A DNA stretch of 64,000 bases from Actinocatenispora rupis (GCF_016861975.1 NZ_BOMB01000028.1:94302-158301), one strand, 5' to 3'. Numbered from the stretch's first letter, positions 10,445 through 19,180 are shown. Numbers and translations: made by a program. The notes: generated from the sequence alone by a model not told the origin.

Positions 10445-10457
10445 CTAGACCGATCAG
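10445..10457. promoter_or_regulatory. Putative TetR operator, site 2
   Basis: CTAGACCGATCAG, 22 bases before the MFS start codon. AGACCGATC-type half-palindromes are frequent operators of TetR proteins. Matches site 1 at 9 of 13 positions. Confidence 0.55.
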
Positions 10458-10478
10458 TACACAACTGGGGGACCTCCG

Positions 10479-11699
10479 ATGCCGCTTGCGGTGTACATCC
10501 TCGCGCTGAGCGTCTTCTCGCTCGGTACCAGCGAGTTCGTGATCTCCGGGCTGTTACCCGAGATCGCCGGCGACCTGTCCGTCTCGATCCCGACCGCCGG
10601 GCTGCTCATCTCCGGCTTCGCCATCGGCATGCTCGTCGGCGCCCCGATCCTCGCCGCCGCCACGCTCAAGCTGCCGCGCAAGGTCACGCTGGCCGGCGCG
10701 CTCGGCGTGTTCATCGTCGGCAACGCGCTCGCCGCGCTCGCCCCGACGTACTCGCTGCTGTTCGGCGCGCGGGTGGTGACGGCGCTCGCGACCGCGGCGT
10801 TCTGGGCGGTCGGTGCGGCGACCGCGGTCAAGCTGGCGCCCGCCGGCGCGCACACCCGGGCGCTCGCCGTGATGGTCGGCGGCCTCACCGTCTCCAACAT
10901 CATCGGCGTACCGCTGGGCACGTTCATCGGGCAGCACCTGGGCTGGCGCGCGGCGTTCCTGGTCGTGGCCGGGATGGCGGCGATCGGCCTGCTGGGCGTA
11001 CTCCTGGTCGTGCCCGGTCGGCGGAACGCGCTCGCCGGCGGCCCGGTGGAGTCCGAGCGGCCGGACCTGCGGGCCGAACTCAGCGCGTTCCGGCGCGGCC
11101 GGCTGTGGCTCGCGCTCGCCACGACCGCGCTGGTACAGACCGGGTTCATCGCGGTGTTCAGCTACCTGACGCCGCTGCTGACGCGTACCAGCGGGCTGCC
11201 CGCGAGCCTGATCCCCGGCGTACTGCTGCTGTTCGGGCTCGGCAACCTGGTCGGCATCACCCTCGCCGGCCGGTACGCCGACCGCCACCAGCTCGGCACC
11301 CTCTACGTCGCCGTCACCGCAACGATCCTGGTACTCGGCGGCCTGGCGGTGTTCGCGGGCTCGGCGGTGGCCGCCGTGATCCTCGCGTTCCTGATGGGCG
11401 TGGCCGGGATGGCGTGCGCGCCGTCCATGAACGGGCGGGTGTTCTCGCTCGCCGGCGCCGCGCCGACGCTGGCCTCCTCGGTCAACGTGTCCGCGTTCAA
11501 CACCGGCAACACGCTCGGCCCCTGGCTGGGCGGGCTGGTCATCGGCGGCGGCCTCGGGTACGCCTCGACCGCGTGGGTCGGCGCGCTCGTCGGCGTCGGC
11601 GCGCTCGGCCTGGCCGTCCTCTCCGGAGTACTGGACCGGCGCGCCCGGCGTACCGAGGCGGTCGAGGCCGAGCCGGCGCTGGACCCGGTGGCCGCCTGA
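10479..11699 (+). CDS. MFS exporter (DHA1 type, AraJ/chloramphenicol-resistance like)
   Basis: 406 residues and twelve predicted helices. The start LAVYILALSVFSLGTSEFVISGLLPEIA is characteristic of the DHA1 branch that contains AraJ, YdhP and actinobacterial chloramphenicol exporters: helix 1 carries the G-T-xE-F motif. Further signatures are the motif-C-like GGLTVSNIIGVPLGTFIGQHLGWRAAF (helix 5) and NTGNTLGPWLGG (helix 11). It probably uses the proton gradient to expel small molecules. ATG 10479 follows a GGGGGA ribosome site. The TetR gene and shared operator upstream suggest drug- or electrophile-inducible expression. A perfect 20-bp hairpin just after the stop ends the unit. Confidence 0.9.
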   Translation: MPLAVYILALSVFSLGTSEFVISGLLPEIAGDLSVSIPTAGLLISGFAIGMLVGAPILAAATLKLPRKVTLAGALGVFIVGNALAALAPTYSLLFGARVVTALATAAFWAVGAATAVKLAPAGAHTRALAVMVGGLTVSNIIGVPLGTFIGQHLGWRAAFLVVAGMAAIGLLGVLLVVPGRRNALAGGPVESERPDLRAELSAFRRGRLWLALATTALVQTGFIAVFSYLTPLLTRTSGLPASLIPGVLLLFGLGNLVGITLAGRYADRHQLGTLYVAVTATILVLGGLAVFAGSAVAAVILAFLMGVAGMACAPSMNGRVFSLAGAAPTLASSVNVSAFNTGNTLGPWLGGLVIGGGLGYASTAWVGALVGVGALGLAVLSGVLDRRARRTEAVEAEPALDPVAA

Positions 11700-11716
11700 G
11701 GTTTCTGGCGCGCCTT

Positions 11717-11762
11717 TGCGCTGAGCACCTGTACGCATCAGTGCGTACAGGTGCTCAGCGCA
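11717..11762 (+). terminator. Very strong hairpin after the MFS gene
   Basis: Two 21-base perfectly complementary arms (GCGCTGAGCACCTG... and its mate) around a 4-base loop TCAG, 18 bases after the MFS stop. Most likely a terminator despite the lack of a T run; unusually long for the window. Confidence 0.65.
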
Positions 11763-11877
11763 TTCCTGTCGTGTGCAGCCGCGATGATGTGTCCAGGTAT
11801 GCCAGACCAGGCGCGATGCGTATGGGTGAGCAGAGCAAAGGAAGCCCGGACCGGGGGCGCGGCGGTAGCCTGCGCGC

Positions 11878-12627
11878 ATGGCGGGGCGGATCGCGCTGGT
11901 GACGGGCGCCGGGCGGGGGATCGGGGCGGCGGTCGCGCGCCGGCTGTCGGCGGCGGGGCACCGGGTGGCGCTGACGGCGCGTGGCGACCTGGCTCCGGCC
12001 GCGGCGGCCTGCGTCGGCGAAACCCTTGCCGTACAAGGGGATCTGACGGATCCGGCGGCGGTGGAACGGATCGTCGGCACGGTCGAGGAGCGGTGGGGGC
12101 CGGTCGAGATCCTGGTGGCGAACGCGGGTGCGGCGATGTCCGCGCCACTGACCCGTACGACGGACGAGGACTGGCTGCGGCTGCTGGAGCTGAACCTGAC
12201 CGCGCCGTTCCGGTGTGTACGGCGGGTCGTGCCGGGCATGGTCGCCGGCGGGTACGGGCGGATCGTGGCGGTGGCGTCGGTGGCCGCGCGGCACGGCGAG
12301 AAGTACCTGGCGGCGTACACGGCGAGCAAGCACGGGCTGCTGGGCCTGGTACGGGCGACGGCCGCGGAGCTGGCGGGCACCGGCGTCACCGCGAACGCCG
12401 TGTGCCCCGGGTACGTGGACACGCCGATGACGGACGCCAGCGTCGCGACCATCGCCGCCCGCACGGGTCGTACGCCGGCGGAGGCGCGCGCGGTGCTGGC
12501 CGGCAAGCAGCCGATCGGCCGGCTGGTCACGGTCGACGAGGTGGCCGACGCGGTCCTGCTCTGCGTCGGTACGGCCGCTGTCACCGGCCAGGCGATCAAC
12601 GTCGACGGCGGCGCCGTCCAGTCCTAG
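11878..12627 (+). CDS. SDR family oxidoreductase (FabG-like)
   Basis: 249 residues with a complete classical SDR site: TGAGRGIG (residues 9-16), ANAG, VAVASVAA with catalytic Ser and AYTASK with Tyr and Lys. TARG after strand two suggests NADP. The blocks HGEKYLAAYTASKHGLLGLVRA and CPGYVDTPMTDASV resemble 3-hydroxyacyl-CoA or polyketide-type ketoreductases in aryl-CoA breakdown clusters. It may therefore serve the aryl-CoA pathway genes 2-9 kb downstream, but this is inference. ATG 11878 follows TAGCCT by 6 bases, so it is likely leaderless. It is read alone, between the MFS terminator and a TetR-type operator region. Confidence 0.85.
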   Translation: MAGRIALVTGAGRGIGAAVARRLSAAGHRVALTARGDLAPAAAACVGETLAVQGDLTDPAAVERIVGTVEERWGPVEILVANAGAAMSAPLTRTTDEDWLRLLELNLTAPFRCVRRVVPGMVAGGYGRIVAVASVAARHGEKYLAAYTASKHGLLGLVRATAAELAGTGVTANAVCPGYVDTPMTDASVATIAARTGRTPAEARAVLAGKQPIGRLVTVDEVADAVLLCVGTAAVTGQAINVDGGAVQS

Positions 12628-12665
12628 GTACCCCTCGGAGCACCTCGTGACAGCGTCGCGCGTCG

Positions 12666-12702
12666 ATGTTAGTGTCAATCACATTGTGAACGTGACTAAC
12701 AT
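12666..12702. promoter_or_regulatory. Long dyad upstream of the aldo/keto reductase
   Basis: ATGTTAGT at 12666 and its perfect mate ACTAACAT ending at 12702, with GTCA/TGAC continuing the symmetry. It covers the promoter region of the gene starting at 12713. A TetR-family gene follows that gene, and this is its best operator candidate. Confidence 0.6.
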
Positions 12703-12712
12703 GGGAGCGGCG

Positions 12713-13687
12713 ATGAACGCACGGCGGCTCGGGCCGACGGACATCGAGATCAGCCCGATCGGACTGGGGTGCCTCCAGTTCGCCGGCAGCGGCCGGCTCG
12801 CGTCGCTCGGCGCCCGGCCGATCGACCAGCCGACCGTGGACGCCGTCGTCGGCGCCGCCCTCGACGCCGGCGTGACCTGGTTCGACACCGCCGAGGGGTA
12901 CGGCCGGGGACACTCCGAACGGGCGCTGACCAGCGCACTCACCGCCCGTGGCGTACCGCCGGGTGGGGCGACGATCGCGACGAAGTGGACGCCGACCGGG
13001 CGTACCGCTGGGCACCTCCGGCGCTCGATCGGCGACCGGCTCGACCACCTCCAGGGCCACCCCGTCGACCTGTACCAGATCCACGAGCCGTACAGCAGCC
13101 TGTCGTCGGTGCCGGCGCAGCTGCGGGCGATGGCGGCGCTGCACCACGCCGGGGCCGTACGGGCGGTCGGCGTCAGCAACTTCAACGCCCGCCGCATGAC
13201 CACCGCGTACGAGACGCTCCGCGCGGAGGGCGTGCCGCTGGCGTCGAACCAGGTGCAGATCAACCTGCTGCACCGCGGCATCGAACACTCCGGCGTACTC
13301 GACACGGCGCGGCGCCTCGGCGTCACCCTCATCGCGTACTCGCCGCTCGCCGGCGGCATCCTCACCGGCCGGTACCACGACGATCCGGCGCAGGTGGCGA
13401 CGGTGCCGAAGGGGCGGCGGTGGACCGGCCGCGGGGCGTACGGCACGGCCGGGCTGGCGCGCACCCGACCGCTCATCGACGCGCTGCGTACCGTGGCCGA
13501 AGCGCACGACGCGACCGTCGCGCAGGTGGCGCTCGCCTGGCTCGTCACGTACTACGGCGACACCGTGGTCGCGATCCCCGGCGCGTCCCGGCCCGCGCAG
13601 GCCACCGAACTCGCCGGCGCGATGCGCGTCACGCTCACCGACGCCGAGGTCGGCCGGATCGACGCGATCTCCCGCCGGCTAGCCTGA
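12713..13687 (+). CDS. Aldo/keto reductase
   Basis: 324 residues. NADPH-dependent (beta/alpha)8-barrel enzyme that reduces aldehydes or ketones. Catalytic residues are visible: Asp and Tyr in FDTAEGYG (residues about 60-67), Lys in IATKW and His in LYQIHEPY; a cofactor-binding IPGASR lies near the C-terminus. ATG 12713 has GGGAG 6 bases upstream; an earlier ATG at 12701 lies inside the operator dyad and has no ribosome site. A TetR gene follows after 4 bases, and the pair is preceded by a long dyad, so aldehyde or toxin induction is plausible. Substrate unknown. Confidence 0.9.
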   Translation: MNARRLGPTDIEISPIGLGCLQFAGSGRLASLGARPIDQPTVDAVVGAALDAGVTWFDTAEGYGRGHSERALTSALTARGVPPGGATIATKWTPTGRTAGHLRRSIGDRLDHLQGHPVDLYQIHEPYSSLSSVPAQLRAMAALHHAGAVRAVGVSNFNARRMTTAYETLRAEGVPLASNQVQINLLHRGIEHSGVLDTARRLGVTLIAYSPLAGGILTGRYHDDPAQVATVPKGRRWTGRGAYGTAGLARTRPLIDALRTVAEAHDATVAQVALAWLVTYYGDTVVAIPGASRPAQATELAGAMRVTLTDAEVGRIDAISRRLA

Positions 13688-13691
13688 TGAC

Positions 13692-14339
13692 GTGCGCCGA
13701 CCACCCGCCAAGAAGCAGCGGTACCACCACGGTGACCTGCGGGCGGCGCTGGTCGACACCGCCGTCGACCTGATCGCCGAGCGCGGCGTCGCCGGGTTCT
13801 CGCTCGCCGAGGCGAGCCGCCGCCTCGGCGTCGCCGTCAGCGCGCCGTACCGGCACTTCGCCGACCGGGACGAGCTGCTCGCCGCCGTCGGCGTACGCGC
13901 CTGCCAGGTCCTCGTCGCCGCCGTCGACACCGAACGCGCCGGCGCCGACGGACCGGTCGCCGAACTCGCCGCCATCTCCCGCGCGTACGTGCGGTTCGCG
14001 GTGGCGCACCGGCCGCTGTTCGACGCCGCGTTCGGCGCGAAACTCGACCGCACCCGGTATCCGGAACTGGACGCGGCGACCCGGCCGCTGAAGGAGGCGT
14101 TCCTCGCCGCGGCCCTGGCCCTGTCCGACGGCGACCGGGACCGGGCCGAAGCGCTCGCCGTCGCCGTCGGCGTCACCGCACACGGCCACGCCACAATGGC
14201 TCTACTGGGCGGATTCGGGCCCGGCGGCGGGACGGCCGTCGACCGCGCCGACGCGGCCGCACGCGCACTCGTCGCCGGGCGCACCGCACTCGGCACGTAC
14301 CCGGAAGGCATGACGAGAGGGGACCACGGTGGCCGCTGA
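13692..14339 (+). CDS. TetR/AcrR family regulator (WHG-domain type)
   Basis: 215 residues. The N-terminus KKQRYHHGDLRAALVDTAVDLIAERG with GVAVSAPYRHFADRDELLAAV is the typical DNA-binding domain of the TetR subgroup with a WHG-type C-terminal ligand domain (FDAAFGAKLDR is part of it). GTG 13692 is preceded by TAGCCT with 6 bases between, which overlaps the end of the aldo/keto reductase, so an internal leaderless promoter may add to read-through. The last 11 bases overlap the RidA start. It likely controls the aldo/keto reductase through the dyad at 12666. Confidence 0.88.
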   Translation: MRRPPAKKQRYHHGDLRAALVDTAVDLIAERGVAGFSLAEASRRLGVAVSAPYRHFADRDELLAAVGVRACQVLVAAVDTERAGADGPVAELAAISRAYVRFAVAHRPLFDAAFGAKLDRTRYPELDAATRPLKEAFLAAALALSDGDRDRAEALAVAVGVTAHGHATMALLGGFGPGGGTAVDRADAAARALVAGRTALGTYPEGMTRGDHGGR

Positions 14340-14733
14340 CAACCGGCGCATCGACCCGGCCGGGCTCGCCCCCGCGCGCGGCTTCTCGCACGCGGTGGTC
14401 GCCACCGGACGCACCACCGTGTACCTCGCCGGGCAGACCGCGCTCGACGCCACCGGCGCCATCGTCGACGGGGACGTGGTCGCCCAGTTCGAACGCGCCC
14501 TCGGCAACCTGCTCGCCGCACTCGACGCCGCCGGCGGCGACCCCGCCCACCTCGTCCGCGTCACCTGCTACCTCACCGACATCCCCGGGTACCGGGCGCG
14601 CGCCACGGAGATCGGCGCCGTGTGGCGGCGGCTCGCGGGCCGCGAGTACCCGGCGATGGCGGCGATCGGCGTCACCCGACTCTGGGACGACACCGCCCTC
14701 GTCGAACTCGACGGCATAGCCGTCCTCCCCTGA
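14329..14733 (+). CDS. RidA family enamine/imine deaminase
   Basis: 134 residues. RidA proteins hydrolyse reactive 2-aminoacrylate-type enamines or imines; some family members act as 2-aminomuconate deaminases in aromatic breakdown. Seen: FSHAVVA near the start, VYLAGQTALD, and LVRVTCYLTD with the conserved Arg of the active site at about residue 101, then IGVTRLW and VELDGIAV at the C-terminus. GTG 14329 has GAGAGGGG upstream and overlaps the TetR stop. It converges with the PaaX-like gene. Together with the aryl-CoA ligase and monooxygenase downstream, a role in the anthranilate route is possible. Confidence 0.9.
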   Translation: MAADNRRIDPAGLAPARGFSHAVVATGRTTVYLAGQTALDATGAIVDGDVVAQFERALGNLLAALDAAGGDPAHLVRVTCYLTDIPGYRARATEIGAVWRRLAGREYPAMAAIGVTRLWDDTALVELDGIAVLP

Positions 14734-14737
14734 CCGA

Positions 14738-14756
14738 AACCCCTGGTCAGGGGGTT
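14738..14756. terminator. Bidirectional hairpin between ridA-like and paaX-like genes
   Basis: AACCCC and GGGGTT arms with a 7-base loop, located across the convergent ends of both genes. Short stem; it overlaps the PaaX stop codon. Confidence 0.4.
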
Positions 14757-15580
14757 ATGAGGGTGTGGACGTGGTCGTGGGCCGGGGCGGCGAGGCGGTC
14801 GCGGAGCGCGGCGAACAGGTCGGCGGCGGCGGCGCCCGGCCAGCGGGCCGGCAGCAGGTCGGCCGGCAGCCCGGGATCCAGGTACGGCAGGCGCCGCCAC
14901 ACGGTCAGCGCCTCGATCCAGTCGGCGAACGCGGCGGCGCGGTGCGCGTCCGGTTCGCGGCGCCGCCAGCGGGCGAGCACCGGCCGGTACCCGGCGAGGA
15001 ACTCGTCGTACTGGGTGCGGAGGCCGGGGAGGTCCCACCACGTGCCGATGGCGGTACGCAGGTCGGTGAAGGCGAGGTAGTCGGCCCGGAACAGGTCCAC
15101 ATAGGACTCCAGGCCGAGCCGGCGGAGGACGGCGACGGTCGCGTCGTACCGGTGGGCGGGGGCGACGCGGACGCCGGGCGCGGCCGTACCGAAGCCGAGC
15201 CAGGTGAGCCGGGTGCGCAGGGTGTGGCGCTTCTGGCGTTCGGTTTCGGGGATGGAGAAGACGGCGAGCAGCCAGCCGTCGGGGCCGCCGGGGGCGGGCG
15301 GGGCGAAGATGCGTTCGTCGCCTTCGCGGAGGATCTCGCGGCCGGCGTCGGACAGCGCGTACCCGGCGGCGCCGGCGACGCGGCGCGGTTCGAGCAGGCC
15401 GCGGCGTTTGAGCCGGGAGATGGCCGAGCGGACGGCCGGTTCCTCGACGGAGAGTTCGGCGAGGAGCCGGACGAGCGCGGCGACGGGCAGGAAGCCGCCG
15501 GCCTCCCGGGCGTACAGCCCGTAGATCGTGACGATGAGGGCCCGCGGCGTGAGCCCGTGCCCCTCGTCGCTCTCGTTCAC
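14747..15580 (-). CDS. PaaX-family transcriptional repressor
   Basis: 277 residues. PaaX proteins repress aryl-CoA catabolic operons and respond to the CoA thioester. The N-terminal winged helix (TPRALIVTIYGLYAREAGGFLPVAALVRLLAELSV with SAISRLKRRGLL) and the middle domain (GWLLAVFSIPETERQKRHTLRTRLTWLGFG) match the family. The C-terminal domain runs to the end. It is divergent from the aryl-CoA ligase gene with 124 bases between, the classic arrangement of regulator and target. I infer that anthraniloyl-CoA or benzoyl-CoA-like compounds are its signal. No operator could be assigned with confidence. Confidence 0.92.
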   Translation of the reverse strand: MNESDEGHGLTPRALIVTIYGLYAREAGGFLPVAALVRLLAELSVEEPAVRSAISRLKRRGLLEPRRVAGAAGYALSDAGREILREGDERIFAPPAPGGPDGWLLAVFSIPETERQKRHTLRTRLTWLGFGTAAPGVRVAPAHRYDATVAVLRRLGLESYVDLFRADYLAFTDLRTAIGTWWDLPGLRTQYDEFLAGYRPVLARWRRREPDAHRAAAFADWIEALTVWRRLPYLDPGLPADLLPARWPGAAAADLFAALRDRLAAPAHDHVHTLITP

Positions 15581-15704
15581 GCGGCCACAGTAGTACGAAC
15601 GGGTATTGCGGGGGATTGACTGGCGTCACGAAGGCGCGATACTGGCGGCAGGCGGGACCGCGCGTCGGCTCGTGGCGGGCGACCCCGACCCCAGGGGAGT
15701 CGCC

Positions 15705-17291
15705 ATGCCGCTGTCCCGATCCGCGCACCTCGACACGTTCACCCGCGACCACCTGCCGCCGGCCGACCAGTGGCCGGTGTTCCGCTTCACGCTGCCCGAG
15801 CTGCACTACCCGGAACGGCTCAACTGCGCCGTTTCCCTGCTCGACGACACGATCACGCGGTACGGCCCGGACCGGCCCTGCCTGCACTCCGACACCACGA
15901 CCTGGTCGTACGCCGAGCTGGCGGTGCGGTCGAACCAGCTCGCCCACGTACTCGTCGACGACCTCGGCCTGGTGCCCGGCAACCGGGTACTGCTCCGCGC
16001 GCCGAACACGCCGTGGCTGGTCGCCGCGTGGCTCGCGACGCTGCGCGCCGGGTGCGTCGTCGTCACCACGGTGCCGCAGCTGCGCCCCGCCGAGCTGCGT
16101 ACGGTCGGGGAGATCGCGCGGATCGACCACTCCCTCGTCGACGACCGGTACGCCGCGGACCTGGCCGCCGCCGACATCGCGCCGATGTCCGCCCAGAGCG
16201 AGCTGACGGAACGGGCGGCGACGAAGGACACCACGTTCCCGGCGTGCGACACGGCGGCGGACGACGTGGCGCTGCTCGCCTTCACCTCCGGTACGACGGG
16301 GCGACCGAAGGCGACCATGCACTTCCACCGGGACGTACTCGCCAACGCGGACACGTTCGCGCGGCACGTACTCCGGCCGCTCCCCGACGACCTGTACGCG
16401 GGGTCGCCGCCGCTGGGCTTCACGTTCGGCCTCGGCGGTCTCGTCGTCTTCCCCCTGTACGCCGGGGCCGCGACGCTGATGATCGAGAAGCCGTCGCCGG
16501 ACGCGCTGCTCTCCGCCGTCGTCGAGCGCGGCGCCACCGGGCTGTTCACCGCGCCGACGGCGTACCGGGCGATGGTGGGGGCGCTGCCGGCCGGCGGGAT
16601 GCGCGGGCTGCGCCGCTGCGTGTCCGCCGGCGAACCGCTGCCGCGCGCCACGTGGCAGGCGTTCCACGAGGCCACCGGGGTACGGATCATCGACGGGATC
16701 GGCGCGACCGAGATGCTGCACATCTTCGTGTCCGCCGCCGGCGACGACATCCGGCCCGGCGCGACCGGCCGCGCGGTCCCCGGGTACACGGCGACGGTGC
16801 TGGACGAGGACGGCGGCGAGGCGCCCGACGACACGGTCGGCCGGCTCGCCGTACGCGGACCCACCGGCTGCCGCTACCTCGCCGACCCGCGCCAGACCGA
16901 CTACGTGCAGCGAGGCTGGAACATCACCGGGGACAGTTACGTCCGGGACCGCGACGGCTACCTCTGGTACCAGGCGCGCAGCGACGACATGATCATCTCG
17001 TCCGGGTACAACATCGCCGGACCGGAGGTCGAGCAGGCGCTGCTGGAACACCCGGACGTGGTGGAGGCCGGCGTCGTCGGTACGCCCGACCCGGCCCGCA
17101 CCATGAGCGTCGTCGGGTACGTGGTGCTGCGCCCCGGCGCGACCGTCGGCGAGGACGACCTCAAGGCGTTCTGCAAGGCGCGGATCGCCCCGTACAAGTG
17201 CCCGCGGGCGGTCGTGTTCGTCGAGGCGCTTCCACGTACGTCCACCGGCAAGCTCATGCGGCACGAACTCCGGGCCCGCGCCACCCGCTGA
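15705..17291 (+). CDS. 2-Aminobenzoate/benzoate-CoA ligase family enzyme
   Basis: 528 residues. Acyl-adenylate-forming enzyme that activates an aromatic acid with ATP and CoA. Seen: the P-loop-like FTSGTTGRPKATMHFHRD (A3 motif), the GIGATEMLHIF block (A5), TGDSYVRDRDGYLWYQARSDDMIISSGYNI split over A7-A8, and the catalytic Lys in PRTSTGKLMRHELR at the C-terminus. FHRD and the GATE-LHIF block are typical of the benzoate/2-aminobenzoate group. ATG 15705 has GGGGAG 7 bases upstream. Divergent PaaX repressor and the downstream fused aryl-CoA monooxygenase suggest anthranilate as substrate; salicylate and benzoate remain possible. Confidence 0.88.
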   Translation: MPLSRSAHLDTFTRDHLPPADQWPVFRFTLPELHYPERLNCAVSLLDDTITRYGPDRPCLHSDTTTWSYAELAVRSNQLAHVLVDDLGLVPGNRVLLRAPNTPWLVAAWLATLRAGCVVVTTVPQLRPAELRTVGEIARIDHSLVDDRYAADLAAADIAPMSAQSELTERAATKDTTFPACDTAADDVALLAFTSGTTGRPKATMHFHRDVLANADTFARHVLRPLPDDLYAGSPPLGFTFGLGGLVVFPLYAGAATLMIEKPSPDALLSAVVERGATGLFTAPTAYRAMVGALPAGGMRGLRRCVSAGEPLPRATWQAFHEATGVRIIDGIGATEMLHIFVSAAGDDIRPGATGRAVPGYTATVLDEDGGEAPDDTVGRLAVRGPTGCRYLADPRQTDYVQRGWNITGDSYVRDRDGYLWYQARSDDMIISSGYNIAGPEVEQALLEHPDVVEAGVVGTPDPARTMSVVGYVVLRPGATVGEDDLKAFCKARIAPYKCPRAVVFVEALPRTSTGKLMRHELRARATR

Positions 17292-17388
17292 CTCCCGCCA
17301 CCCGTCCACGGACCTGTCGGCTGCGCACATGTGCGGCTTGTAAGGTGCGGGTTCACATGACCGACGGGTACGCAGAGGGGTGGGCACG

Positions 17389-17901
17389 GTGCGGGTGAAG
17401 GTCGAGAAGGCTGTACTGCCGGGGATCGGGGTGCGGCACGACCTGGCGACCAGCTCGGGCCGCCGGATCGGCGTGATCACGCACCGGTCGGGCCAACGGG
17501 ACCTGATCGTGTACGACCCGGACGATCCCGACGAGAGCAGCGACACCGTACCGCTGACCGACGACGAGGCCGACGCCCTCGCCGTGATCCTCGACGCGTC
17601 CCGGGTGCTCAGCCAGCTCGCCGGACTGCACGACCAGGTGTCCGGCGCGCTCGTCATCGAGCAGGTTCCGGTACGGCCGGGCTCGCCGTTCGTCGGCCGC
17701 CCGCTGGGCGACACCCAGGCCCGCACGCGTACGGGTGCCTCGATCGTGGCCGTACTCCGTCGCGGTGAGGCGCTGCCGTCGCCCGGCCCGGACTTCACGT
17801 TCGCCGCCGGCGACCTCGTCGTCGTGGTCGGTACGCGGGAGGGCGTGGACGGCGTCACCGACATCCTGGCGCACCCGGCGCCCCCGGGCAGGGCGGGGTA
17901 A
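17389..17901 (+). CDS. KhtT-like K+/H+ antiporter regulatory subunit (TrkA-C)
   Basis: 170 residues. The start VEKAVLPGIGVRHDL and ITHRSGQRDLIVYDP correspond to the N-terminal domain of KhtT/YhaT-like subunits, and residues about 80-165 form a TrkA-C (RCK-C) domain ending FAAGDLVVVVGT, which binds small ligands such as cyclic di-AMP in relatives. GTG 17389 is preferred over GTG 17380 because AGAGGGG is well spaced only for the former. The antiporter gene follows 4 bases after the stop. The pair should form a peripheral-membrane regulator plus channel that lowers cell K+. Confidence 0.88.
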   Translation: MRVKVEKAVLPGIGVRHDLATSSGRRIGVITHRSGQRDLIVYDPDDPDESSDTVPLTDDEADALAVILDASRVLSQLAGLHDQVSGALVIEQVPVRPGSPFVGRPLGDTQARTRTGASIVAVLRRGEALPSPGPDFTFAAGDLVVVVGTREGVDGVTDILAHPAPPGRAG

Positions 17902-17905
17902 ACGC

Positions 17906-19180
17906 GTGAACACAGCCGCACTGCTGACCGAGATCGGCGCCCTGCTCCTCGCGCTCGCCCTGCTCGGCCGGTTCGCCCGGCGGATCGGCCTCACCCCCAT
18001 CCCCCTCTACCTGCTCGCCGGGCTCGCGTTCGGGCACGGTGGGCTGCTGCCGCTGTCGGCGAGCCAGGAGTTCACCGAGGCCGGCTCCGAGATCGGCGTC
18101 GTCCTCCTGCTCGTCATGCTCGGTCTGGAGTACTCGGCCGACGAACTCGTCGGCAACCTGCGGAAACACGCGCCGTCCGGCCTGATCGACATGCTGTTCA
18201 ACGCGCTGCCGGGCGCGGCGCTGGCGCTCATCCTCGGCTGGGGCCCCGTCGCCGCCGTCGTACTCGCCGGCATCACCTGGGTCTCGTCGTCCGGCGTCAT
18301 CGCGAAGGTCCTCACCGACCTGGGCCGGCTCGGCAACCGCGAAACCCCCACCATCCTCTCGGTACTCGTCACCGAGGACCTCGCGATGGCCCTGTACCTG
18401 CCGATCCTCACCGCGCTGCTGGCCGGCTCCGGCCTGCTCATGGGCGGGCTGACCCTCGGCATCGCGGTACTCACCATCACCGCCGTACTCATCGTCGCGA
18501 CGAAGTACGGCGGGGTGATCTCGGCGATCGTCTCCGCCAAGAACGCCGAGTCGTTCCTGCTCGGGGTGCTGGGCTTGACGCTGCTGGTGGCGGGCGTCGC
18601 GCAGGGGCTGAAGGTGTCGTCGGCGGTCGGCGCGTTCCTCGTCGGCATCGCACTGTCCGGCGAGGTCGCCGAACGGGCGTCGCAGCTGGTCAGCCCGCTG
18701 CGCGACCTGTTCGCGGCGGTGTTCTTCGTGTTCTTCGGACTGCACACCGACCCGCGTTCCATCCCCCCGGTACTCCTGCCCGCGCTCGGCCTCGCCGTGG
18801 CGACGATGGCGACGAAGGTGGCCACCGGGTACCTCGCGGCGAAACGCGCGGGGATCGCGCCACGCGGCCGGTGGCGGGCCGGGCTCGCGCTCACGCCACG
18901 CGGCGAGTTCTCCATCGTCATCGCCGGACTGGCCGTGGCGGCCGGGATCGAGAAACAGATCGGACCGCTGGCCACCGCGTACGTGATGATCACCGTGGTC
19001 ACGGGTCCGCTGCTGGCCCGGCTCACCGACCTCGGGCGCGGCCGGTCCCGGCGCCGTGCCACCCCGGTACCGGCGGCGGCGCCGACCGCGGCGGTCACCG
19101 TCGAGGACCCGCTCGACGTCACCGAACTCGCCGGCCCGGCCGAACGCGCCGCCATGCGCGACCCGGACCGTACCGGCTGA
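17906..19180 (+). CDS. CPA2-family K+(cation)/H+ antiporter (KhtU-like)
   Basis: 424 residues and about 12-13 helices of the monovalent cation:proton antiporter-2 type. Markers: RRIGLTPIPLYLLAGLAFG near the start, the unwound-helix motif ITWVSSSGVIAKVL, VTEDLAMALYLPIL with the functional acidic pair and LTPRGEFSIVIAGLA near the last helices. A polar C-terminal tail of about 45 residues ends the protein; it lacks its own RCK domain, consistent with use of the separate KhtT-like subunit encoded just upstream. GTG 17906 is placed by GGGG upstream. The gene pair interrupts what looks like an aryl-CoA catabolic region. Confidence 0.9.
   Translation: MNTAALLTEIGALLLALALLGRFARRIGLTPIPLYLLAGLAFGHGGLLPLSASQEFTEAGSEIGVVLLLVMLGLEYSADELVGNLRKHAPSGLIDMLFNALPGAALALILGWGPVAAVVLAGITWVSSSGVIAKVLTDLGRLGNRETPTILSVLVTEDLAMALYLPILTALLAGSGLLMGGLTLGIAVLTITAVLIVATKYGGVISAIVSAKNAESFLLGVLGLTLLVAGVAQGLKVSSAVGAFLVGIALSGEVAERASQLVSPLRDLFAAVFFVFFGLHTDPRSIPPVLLPALGLAVATMATKVATGYLAAKRAGIAPRGRWRAGLALTPRGEFSIVIAGLAVAAGIEKQIGPLATAYVMITVVTGPLLARLTDLGRGRSRRRATPVPAAAPTAAVTVEDPLDVTELAGPAERAAMRDPDRTG

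Noticed and set aside
14568..17921. Minus-strand open frame of about 1117 codons
   Set aside because: Shadow of the aryl-CoA ligase and neighbours; no real motifs.
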